From: Collinsella sp. AF23-2
GTDB taxonomy: Bacteria; Actinomycetota; Coriobacteriia; Coriobacteriales; Coriobacteriaceae
Direction: 5' to 3'
Assembly (NCBI RefSeq): GCF_003459245.1
Contig: NZ_QRVG01000025.1
Span: forward strand, 1-30,121
Length of the DNA: 30,121 bases
Made by a program: the position numbers and the translations under genes. The stretch's first letter is position 1; the number at the start of each line of letters is the position of its first letter. Shown here piece after piece: positions 24,078 through 30,121 of this stretch. Under the pieces are notes generated by a model, which worked only from the letters and a program-made list of their open reading frames with translations, did not search any database and was not told the origin of the DNA.

Positions 24078-24775
24078 CGGCCAGCCTCCTCGACGATGTT
24101 GACGAAGTTCTTAAGGATGCGCTGACCCAGCGCGGAGGATTTCTCGGGATGGAACTGGCAGCCCCACACGTTGCCATGGCGCACGATGCACGGGAAGCTC
24201 CGCGTATAGTGCGTGCGCGCCAGCACATCGGCGGCATCGGCGTCGTCGGCCACCGCGTAGCTGTGGGTAAAGTACATGTTGGCACCCTCGGCAAAACCAG
24301 CAAGCAGCGGATCGGCCGCGCCGGCGGGCGTCATGTGCACCTGGTCCCAGCCCACGTGCGGCACCTTCAGGCGGCTCGACTCCAAGCGTGTGCACGAGCC
24401 GCGCATAATACCCAGGCCATCGACCCAGGGACCGCCAGCCTGCTCGGAGGCATCGTCGTCCGCGTCCGCGCCTTCGTCCGCCGGCACGCCCTCGTTGCCG
24501 CGCTCAAAAAATAGCTGAAGGCCCAGGCAGATGCCGAGCAGCGGAGTTCCGGCGGCAACGGCGTCGAGCACGGCCGCCGCCTCGCCGCTTTGGCGCATAA
24601 AGACAATCGCGTCATAGAACGCGCCCACGCCCGGGATGACCAGGCCGTCGGCGTTGCGGATCTGCTCCGGATCGTCCGACGTGCAGGCGGCGGCACCGGC
24701 GCGCGCAAGCCCGCGCACAACGCTCGACAAGTTGCCCTTGTGGTAGTCGACCACCACAATCTTCGGTTCGCCCAC
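24074..24775 (-). CDS. hisH: Imidazole glycerol phosphate synthase, glutaminase subunit
   Basis: A 233-residue class I glutamine amidotransferase supplying ammonia to HisF. The nucleophile Cys is in LLGICLGLQLFFE; the His-Glu pair is in CQFHPEKSS; IPGVGAFYDA forms the oxyanion region. An acidic insert (about residues 100-118) follows the nucleophile. A GTG start at 24775 is chosen because GGAGG lies 5 bases upstream and the core strand KIVVVDYHKGN follows at once; the ATG at 24826 lies in the repeat-like hairpin. The hisB-hisH gap of about 80 bp holds that hairpin. Confidence 0.94.
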   Translation of the reverse strand: MGEPKIVVVDYHKGNLSSVVRGLARAGAAACTSDDPEQIRNADGLVIPGVGAFYDAIVFMRQSGEAAAVLDAVAAGTPLLGICLGLQLFFERGNEGVPADEGADADDDASEQAGGPWVDGLGIMRGSCTRLESSRLKVPHVGWDQVHMTPAGAADPLLAGFAEGANMYFTHSYAVADDADAADVLARTHYTRSFPCIVRHGNVWGCQFHPEKSSALGQRILKNFVNIVEEAGR

Positions 24776-24800
24776 GCGACCCTCCCTTTTCCCATCATCC

Positions 24801-24841
24801 AAAACCACCACAAAGGGGACAGGCACCTTCGTGGTGGTTTT
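24801..24841. repeat. REP-like hairpin with GGGGACAGGCACC loop
   Basis: AAAACCACCAC (24801-24811) pairs perfectly with 24831-24841. The loop contains AAGGGGACAGGCACCTT, whose ends can pair further. The GGGGACAGGCACC core resembles the palindromes mobilised by REP-associated tyrosine transposases in other bacteria. No such transposase is in the window. It sits between hisB and hisH. Confidence 0.6.
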
Positions 24842-24855
24842 TACCCTTGTGGCGG

Positions 24856-25443
24856 TTACAGTGAACCCTTGGTGCTGGGGATGCCCTGCACGCGAGGGTC
24901 CAGCTCACAGGCTTGGCGCATCGTGCGGCCCACGGCCTTAAAGGCGGCCTCGATAATGTGATGCGAGTTGCCGCCCGCCAGTTCGCGCACGTGCAGAGTG
25001 AGCTTGGCGTCGCGCGCAAAGGCGTAGAAGAACTCGACGGCCAGCTCGGTATCGAAGCTGCCCACGCGCTCAGTCGGTACGGGCAGCTCGCAGTAGGCCT
25101 GCCCACGGCCCGAAATATCAACGGCAGCCATCACAAGCGTCTCGTCCATGGCGATCGCCGCGTCGGCAAAGCGCGTAATGCCCACCTTGTCGCCCAGCGC
25201 CTGGCGAAACGCCTCGCCCAGTACAATACCCGTGTCCTCGACGGTGTGATGCGCATCGACCTCGACGTCGCCCACCGCGTGCACCGTCAGATCGAACAGA
25301 CCATGGCGGCCAAAAGCGTTGAGCATGTGGTCGAAAAACGGCACGCCGGTCGAGATATCGCACACGCCAGATCCGTCCAGGTCGAGCTTTACGACAATGT
25401 CGGTCTCGCCCGTCTTGCGGGTTACCTCGGCATAGCGGTCCAT
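24856..25443 (-). CDS. hisB: Imidazoleglycerol-phosphate dehydratase (monofunctional)
   Basis: A 195-residue Mn-dependent dehydratase. Both repeated metal motifs are seen: FFDHMLNAFGRHG with DAHHTVEDTGIVLG, and GNSHHIIEAAFKAVGR near the C terminus. There is no fused phosphatase domain, consistent with a separate HisK. Its ATG follows directly on the hisC stop (TAGATG), with AGGAG inside the hisC end. Confidence 0.97.
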   Translation of the reverse strand: MDRYAEVTRKTGETDIVVKLDLDGSGVCDISTGVPFFDHMLNAFGRHGLFDLTVHAVGDVEVDAHHTVEDTGIVLGEAFRQALGDKVGITRFADAAIAMDETLVMAAVDISGRGQAYCELPVPTERVGSFDTELAVEFFYAFARDAKLTLHVRELAGGNSHHIIEAAFKAVGRTMRQACELDPRVQGIPSTKGSL

Positions 25444-26559
25444 CTACATCTCCTCCTTCACCAGCGCGGCAAACGCTGCCAGTACCTCGTCGTTTTCCTG
25501 CGGGGTGCCCACGGTAATGCGCAGGCAGTCCGCGAGCCCCGGCGCGTAGCTAAAGTCGCGCACCAAAATCGAATACTCGTCGCGCAGACGCTCGCGCACG
25601 CGCGTGGCATGCGGCGTGCGCACGAGCACAAAGTTCGCCGCGCTCGGCCACGCCTCCACGGGCAGACCCTCGGCAGCCATTGCGCGTAGGGCGCACAGCT
25701 CGCGCTCGCGCTCAGATGCAACCTGTGCCACCACGGGTGCGTACGCATCGCGGGCACGTACGCAGGCAAGCGCGGCGGCCTGGCTTAGCACGTTAACCGA
25801 GTAGATTTGGCGAATCGCCGCAAACACATCGATGACCTCGGGCGCCGCGATCACATAGCCCAGACGCGTGCCGGCGGCGCCAAACGCCTTGGACAGCGTA
25901 TGCAGAATCACCAGGTTGGGATGCTCGGCGATAAGCCCCTGCGCCGTGGTGGCCGCGCCAAACGAATCGTCCGCAAACTCAACGTAGGCCTCGTCGACCA
26001 TGACCATGCCGGGGCACGCATCGCACAGGGCCGCGACAAAGTCGAGCGGTGCCACATCGCCCGTGGGATTGTTGGGCGAGGTCACGATGGCCAGGTTGCA
26101 CTCCGGCGCCACGGCGAGCACAGCCGCTTGGTCGAGCTCAAAGGTTACCGGATCGCGCCACACATCGCGCACCTCGGTCTGACAAAGCGACGCAAAGAAC
26201 GCGTACTCGCTAAAGCACGGCGGGCAGTTGAGCAAGGTCCGTCCCGCGCCGCCAAACGCCAGCAGGTAGTTATAGAGCAACTCGTCGCCGCCGTTGCCCA
26301 CGCAGATATTCTCGCGAGCCACGCCATGCCAAGCGGCAAGCTCGTCGCGCAGGTCGTTGGACATGGGATCGGGGTAGCGGTTGAGCGGCGTAGCAGCCAA
26401 GGCCGCATCAACCGCCTTGCGCACGACAGCGGGCACGGGATAGGTGTTCTCGTTGGCCGAAAGATTGATGCGCGTGGGCGTAAAGTTGGGATCATAGGGC
26501 TCAATGCCGGCCAGGTAGGGCTGGACGAGCTCCTTCATGCGCGGCGTGAGTTCGGCCAT
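25444..26559 (-). CDS. hisC: Histidinol-phosphate aminotransferase
   Basis: A 371-residue fold-type I PLP enzyme. The PLP lysine is in LHTLSKAFGAAGTRLGY; other hallmarks are INLSANENTYPVP, LNRYPDPM, VGNGGDELL, SPNNPTGD and MVDEAYVEFA, ending in an Arg motif LRITVGTPQEND. The Met at 26559 follows GAGGAGG and is 1 bp after the hisD stop; the frame extends to 26646 inside hisD and is not used. The transamination product feeds HisK. Confidence 0.96.
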   Translation of the reverse strand: MAELTPRMKELVQPYLAGIEPYDPNFTPTRINLSANENTYPVPAVVRKAVDAALAATPLNRYPDPMSNDLRDELAAWHGVARENICVGNGGDELLYNYLLAFGGAGRTLLNCPPCFSEYAFFASLCQTEVRDVWRDPVTFELDQAAVLAVAPECNLAIVTSPNNPTGDVAPLDFVAALCDACPGMVMVDEAYVEFADDSFGAATTAQGLIAEHPNLVILHTLSKAFGAAGTRLGYVIAAPEVIDVFAAIRQIYSVNVLSQAAALACVRARDAYAPVVAQVASERERELCALRAMAAEGLPVEAWPSAANFVLVRTPHATRVRERLRDEYSILVRDFSYAPGLADCLRITVGTPQENDEVLAAFAALVKEEM

Positions 26560-26560
26560 G

Positions 26561-27997
26561 TTAGGCCTCCTCGCCGGTCGCGCCAACGCCATCCGCGCCC
26601 GCAGCCGCCAGGTCAACGCCCTCGGCAACCGTCGCCACGGCGTCACCCGGCCAAGCGACCTTGGTCAGGTCGGCCGCGGCCAGAGACTCGGCACTCACGG
26701 CATCCTCGCCCTGCTCCAGCACACGGCGACGCAGGGCGGCGGATAGCGCGTGCGCCCACAGGCCCTCGGCCTCGGCCAGACGCTGTGTGGCGGGAGCGTC
26801 GGAGAGCAGGCCCTCGGGCGTATAGCAAATGACGCTCGAGCGCTTAACGAACTCTTCGACCGAAAGCGGGTTGGAGAACATGGCCGTGCCGCCGGTCGGC
26901 AGCGTGTGGTTGGGGCCGGCAACATAATCGCCGAGCGGCTCGGAGCTCCAGGCGCCCACAAAGATGGCGCCGGCGTTGCGAATGCCGCCGAGCAGGCCCA
27001 TCGCATCCTTGCAGTGCAGCTCCAGGTGCTCGGGCGCCACGGTGTTCACGGCCTCGACGGCGGCAGCCATATCGGCGGCCACCACGATGGTGCCTTCGTT
27101 GTCGAGCGAGGCGCGCGTGATCTCGGCACGCGGCGACTGCGCCACCAGAATGTCGATACCAGCCTCGACCTCGCGCGCAAACTGCTCGTCGCAAGTCACC
27201 AGATAGCAGGCTGCCAGCGGATCGTGCTCGGCCTGGGCCATCAGGTCTGCCGCGACCACCATGGGCTTGGCCGTGGCATCGGCCAGTACGCAGACCTCGG
27301 AGGGGCCAGCGACCATGTCGATTCCCACGTCGCCCGAGACAATCTGCTTGGCCGCGGCGACAAAGGCGTTGCCCGGACCGGTGATTTTATCGACACGCGG
27401 AATGGTCTCGGTACCGTATGCCAGCGCGGCCACGGCCTGGGCGCCGCCCACCATATAGATTTCGTCCACGCCGCCGAGCTTTGCCGCGGCGAGCGTGTAG
27501 GGGCTGATCAGGCCGTCTTTTTGCGGCGGGGTCACCATAACCACGCGCTTGACGCCGGCAACCTTGGCGGGAATGGCGTTCATGAGCACCGTGGAGGGAT
27601 ACTGCGCGCGACCGCCCGGCACATAGATGCCAGCCGCCGCGAACGGGGTCACCTTAACGCCGAGCATCGTGCCGTCCGGGCGCGTGGTAAACCAGCTCTG
27701 TTCGACCTCGCGCTGGTGGAACTCGCGAATCTGGCGCGCGGCCTTCTCGAGCGCGGCGACAAAGGCCGGATCGAGGCCTTCGAGCGCGGCATCGATCTGC
27801 TCTTGCGGCAGACGGAAGCTCTGCAGCTCAACGCCGTCAAAACGCCGACAGTAGTCGCGCACCGCGGCATCGCCATTGGCGCGCACGTTGGCCACGATAT
27901 CGCGGGCGGCGTCGACGATGTTTTGCGGCAGCACGCCCTTACGGTTGAGTTGGTTGGTAACGAGGCGCTCACCGGGAGCAAGTTTGATGGTCTTCAT
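26561..27997 (-). CDS. hisD: Histidinol dehydrogenase
   Basis: A 478-residue Zn-dependent NAD enzyme for the last two oxidations. Signatures: [52 protein letters not shown], the zinc-site AQAEHDP and the catalytic Glu-His in APEHLELHC. The usual length is about 430; the surplus is an Ala-rich acidic tail of about 45 residues ([19 protein letters not shown]). It follows hisZG after a 105-bp gap with no clear signal in it, and overlaps nothing upstream. Confidence 0.97.
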   Translation of the reverse strand: MKTIKLAPGERLVTNQLNRKGVLPQNIVDAARDIVANVRANGDAAVRDYCRRFDGVELQSFRLPQEQIDAALEGLDPAFVAALEKAARQIREFHQREVEQSWFTTRPDGTMLGVKVTPFAAAGIYVPGGRAQYPSTVLMNAIPAKVAGVKRVVMVTPPQKDGLISPYTLAAAKLGGVDEIYMVGGAQAVAALAYGTETIPRVDKITGPGNAFVAAAKQIVSGDVGIDMVAGPSEVCVLADATAKPMVVAADLMAQAEHDPLAACYLVTCDEQFAREVEAGIDILVAQSPRAEITRASLDNEGTIVVAADMAAAVEAVNTVAPEHLELHCKDAMGLLGGIRNAGAIFVGAWSSEPLGDYVAGPNHTLPTGGTAMFSNPLSVEEFVKRSSVICYTPEGLLSDAPATQRLAEAEGLWAHALSAALRRRVLEQGEDAVSAESLAAADLTKVAWPGDAVATVAEGVDLAAAGADGVGATGEEA

Positions 27998-28102
27998 ATC
28001 GGTATCCCCTATCGGTCGAGGTTATGTTCGAAAAACGAGAGACCGGGCGGCGGCGCCAATCGGCCCGCAGCCCGTACGTTGGGGCGCCCGTGCGCGCTCG
28101 CG

Positions 28103-29818
28103 CTATTGTGCCGAGCCCGCGACGGGCTCAAAATGCTTGTCCTTAACGGCCGCGGCCAGGCGATCTGCCAGATTGCGTACGCGCGGATCAAGGCGCGCGG
28201 CACCCGGGTTGACAAAGAAGCGGGCCGTGCAGTCCATGATGCGACCGGTGATGACCAGGTCGTTGTCGCGCAGCGTGGCGCCCGTGGCGGTAATATCCAC
28301 GATGCGATCGGTCATGCCGACGATGGGGCCCAGCTCGATGTTGCCGTGCAGCGAAACGATGTCGGCGTTCACGCCGCGCTCGGCATACCAGGCACTCGCG
28401 ATGCGCGGATACTTGGTTGCCACGCGAAGCGACCCGCGGCGAGCATAGTTGCGCTCGGCCTGACCGGCGCGCCATGCGGGCTCCGCCTCGATAAAGGTGC
28501 ACAGGCCATAGCCCAGGTCGACCAGCTGCAGCAGGTTGAGGTCTGCCTCGATAAGCGAATCCCAGCCGCAGATGCCGCAATCGGCACCGCCACAGCCCAC
28601 AAAAGCAGGCGCGTCGCTGGGGCGCACGATGACAAACTCGATATCGCCGACCGCGCCCTCGCCGACACGCGTGTCGCGGCCGCGCACGATCAGGTGACGG
28701 CCGGGGTCACGCAGCTCAGAGACGTCCAAGCCCGCGGCCTCGAGCACGTCGAGCGTGTCGGCCTTGAGCGAGCCCTTGGGCACGGCGATGCGCAGCGGAC
28801 CCTCGGCGCCGCGACCCACGGCGTGATCGCCGTCGGAAGCGGCGTCCTCGGCCGAGGTGCGCGCGGCCTCCAGACGCTCGAGCGAAAAGGCAAAACCCGC
28901 CGCCGGTACCTCGATGCCGTCGCCAAATGCGCCGGTAAAGATGGAGTCGTAGCGTCCGCCCGAACCGACCGGATCGGGCAGGCCGCCGGCATAAGCCTTA
29001 AAGACCAGGCCCGTGTAGTAATCGAAAGAGTTCATGATGGAGAAGTCGAACGACAGCACCTGGGCGTCCTCGGGTGCCAGGCCCTCAACCAGGGCACGCA
29101 GCTCGCGCGTCAGCGGCGCGACGATACCGGCAGCCTCCAGCAGCGCGTCCACGCGGTCGAGTACCTCGGCACCGCCGTGCAGACGCGGCAGCTCGCTAAT
29201 GGCGGCCTTGACGGCATCGGACTCGGTGCTTGCCGCCACGCGGGCATCGAGGCCCACAAAGTCGTTGGCGTGCACGCAGCGCAGGGCCTCGGCAGCCAGC
29301 TCGCGATCCTCGCACGCCGCGAGCAGTTCCTTAAACGGACGCACGCTACCTGCGATAATGCGTGCATCGGGCAGCGCCAGCTTGCGCACCGCCTCGGCCA
29401 CGAGCGAGACAATCTCGACATCGCCCGCGGTATCGCCCGCACCGATAAGCTCAAAGCCCAGCTGTGTAAACTGGCGCGAGCCGCCGGCATTGCGCTGGCA
29501 CTCGCGAACCACCGGCGCCTCGTAGCGAAGGCGCAGGGGCAGGTCGGCCGCGCGCATGCGAGTCGAAACCAGGCGAACGATCGGCAGCGTGTTGTCGGGA
29601 CGGACCACCAGCAGGCGACCGTCGTCATCAAAGAGCTTAAACGGCGTATCCGCGATGCGGCCGCCTTCCTCGAGCGAACCCTTGTCCTCGAGTAGCGGCG
29701 TCTCGACCGGCAGGTAATGATGCTCCCTAAAGCAGCCCTTCACCGTCAGCGCGATCTCCTCGCGCGCCTGAGCCTCCTCGGGCAATATGTCCCGGAATCC
29801 CCACGGTGTGGCCGTCAT
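28103..29818 (-). CDS. hisZG: HisZ-HisG fusion (ATP phosphoribosyltransferase)
   Basis: A 571-residue protein that starts the pathway. Residues 1 to about 325 are a HisRS-like HisZ regulatory subunit: WGFRDILPEEA, VETPLLEDKGSL, VVRPDNTLPIVRLVS, REC-QRNAGGSRQFTQLGFE and the glycine-rich VGSGGRYDSI. A linker (AEDAASDGDHAVGRG) leads to a short-form HisG at about 345-571: LRIAVPKGSLKADTLDVLEAAG, FVIVRPSDAPAFVGCGGAD and the PRPP loop VDITATGATLRDNDL. The C-terminal regulatory ACT-like domain of long HisG is missing, as expected when HisZ is present. AGGAGG lies 8 bases before the ATG. Usually these are separate genes. Confidence 0.93.
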   Translation of the reverse strand: MTATPWGFRDILPEEAQAREEIALTVKGCFREHHYLPVETPLLEDKGSLEEGGRIADTPFKLFDDDGRLLVVRPDNTLPIVRLVSTRMRAADLPLRLRYEAPVVRECQRNAGGSRQFTQLGFELIGAGDTAGDVEIVSLVAEAVRKLALPDARIIAGSVRPFKELLAACEDRELAAEALRCVHANDFVGLDARVAASTESDAVKAAISELPRLHGGAEVLDRVDALLEAAGIVAPLTRELRALVEGLAPEDAQVLSFDFSIMNSFDYYTGLVFKAYAGGLPDPVGSGGRYDSIFTGAFGDGIEVPAAGFAFSLERLEAARTSAEDAASDGDHAVGRGAEGPLRIAVPKGSLKADTLDVLEAAGLDVSELRDPGRHLIVRGRDTRVGEGAVGDIEFVIVRPSDAPAFVGCGGADCGICGWDSLIEADLNLLQLVDLGYGLCTFIEAEPAWRAGQAERNYARRGSLRVATKYPRIASAWYAERGVNADIVSLHGNIELGPIVGMTDRIVDITATGATLRDNDLVITGRIMDCTARFFVNPGAARLDPRVRNLADRLAAAVKDKHFEPVAGSAQ

Positions 29819-29897
29819 CTGGTGAGCCTCCTCATGCTGTGTTTCATATAGAACGAAAGACCGGCATAGCTCCGCCGGTCTTCTGGGTACTTTAGCA
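29815..29897 (-). promoter_or_regulatory. his operon leader: extended -10, hairpin and tiny uORF
   Basis: On the minus strand an extended -10 (TGCTAAAGT, 29897-29889) lies about 70 bp before hisZG. A perfect 9-bp stem AAGACCGGC/GCCGGTCTT (29882-29874 with 29865-29857) follows it at once, then TTTCGTTCT. A 10-codon frame (29847-29815, MKHSMRRLTR) ends across the hisZG start codon; it has no ribosome-binding site and a single His codon, so classical His-codon attenuation is unlikely. I see no T-box motif. The hairpin may stabilise the 5' end or act as a weak terminator. Confidence 0.4.
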
Positions 29898-29996
29898 TAC
29901 TAGAGTGTTTGCGGGGAGAATCGTCCTCCTCGGCTCACACCGTATTCATTTGGAAACATAGGGCAAGCGGTTAGCAGCAGTCTCTTGTCACAACGC

Positions 29997-30030
29997 AAAA
30001 AGGGCGCCCGCGCAATTGCGGACGCCCTTG
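29997..30030 (-). terminator. Terminator of the gene leaving the right edge
   Basis: On the minus strand AGGGCGTCCGC and GCGGGCGCCCT form a GC-rich stem around CAATTGC, followed by TTTTTGCG. It lies about 50 bp after the stop codon at 30081. Confidence 0.8.
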
Positions 30031-30080
30031 TGCAGGGTCGAGATATCAACCAGCCAAGATATCGGACCCGTGACCAGCTC

Positions 30081-30121
30081 TTAGTAGTCGAACTGGTGGT
30101 AGTAGCGGCGGTACTTGAGGT
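30081..30121 (-). CDS. Partial gene, Tyr-rich C-terminal end only
   Basis: Only 12 codons and the TAA (30081-30083) are in the window, reading LKYRRYYHQFDY. A terminator follows. The Tyr-rich end recalls the autophosphorylated tail of bacterial tyrosine kinases of capsule loci, but so short a piece cannot be assigned. It is called coding because stop and terminator are correctly spaced. Confidence 0.5.
   Translation of the reverse strand, partial: LKYRRYYHQFDY

Noticed and set aside
26750..29695. Plus-strand reading frame of 981 codons over hisD and hisZG
   Set aside because: It mirrors two well-supported his genes; GC-rich codon bias keeps the antisense frame open. No domains are visible.
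29815..29847. His attenuator leader peptide
   Set aside because: The 10-codon frame has only one His codon and no ribosome-binding site; its sequence is largely the hisZG Shine-Dalgarno region.
29819..29996. T-box riboswitch upstream of the his operon
   Set aside because: The conserved T-box bulge sequence and stem I are not seen on the minus strand.

Overview
The window looks like about 30 kb of chromosome from a GC-rich anaerobic actinobacterium of the class Coriobacteriia, most likely Collinsella or a close relative. This is inferred from the overall protein character, the GC-rich codon use and the HisZ-HisG fusion; no database search was possible. Most of the window is housekeeping DNA. 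Its accessory character lies in the intergenic spaces, which hold several palindromic, repeat-like elements.

Layout: (1) Positions 1-559 are the 3' end of an IS110-family transposase with foreign codon use, followed by a spacer with a mirrored short element and a strong bidirectional hairpin. (2) A large DUF2207-type membrane protein (minus). (3) gluQ (plus) converges on a metallophosphoesterase and a small membrane protein (minus). (4) A near-palindromic element of about 178 bp. (5) A plus-strand run: UBA-like/DUF4342 protein, OmpR-type response regulator and histidine kinase, ending in a shared terminator. (6) A minus-strand pair: orphan PTS galactitol-type IIB and a VOC-domain protein. (7) A membrane-anchored helical-repeat protein and tRNA-Leu(UAA), whose 3' end plus terminator is tandemly duplicated. 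(8) Minus-strand FtsB/DivIC-like and Ppx/GppA genes, then enolase. (9) A minus-strand operon of a LarC C-terminal-domain protein, a YfcE-like phosphodiesterase and MazG. (10) A plus-strand fused double ABC exporter overlapping a ygbA-like gene, then a PHP-family histidinol phosphatase.

(11) The last 8.3 kb is a histidine operon on the minus strand: hisZG fusion, hisD, hisC, hisB, hisH, hisA, hisF, hisI, a small unknown gene and hisE. The convergent hisK-like gene supplies the histinol-phosphate phosphatase step, so all steps from PRPP to histidine are encoded here. Most junctions within the operon overlap or abut. The exceptions are the hisZG-hisD gap (about 105 bp), the hisB-hisH gap (a REP-like hairpin) and the hisF-hisI gap (a long palindrome). 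hisA appears to read through its expected stop because of a run of five C/G bases and overlaps hisF by 92 bp.

The best leads for new biology are the fused ABC exporter coupled to ygbA, the small protein translationally coupled between hisI and hisE, the orphan IIB-VOC pair, the standalone LarC2-like protein, and the families of intergenic palindromes, which look like dispersed elements. I see no phage, CRISPR array, toxin system of a known family or defence island.
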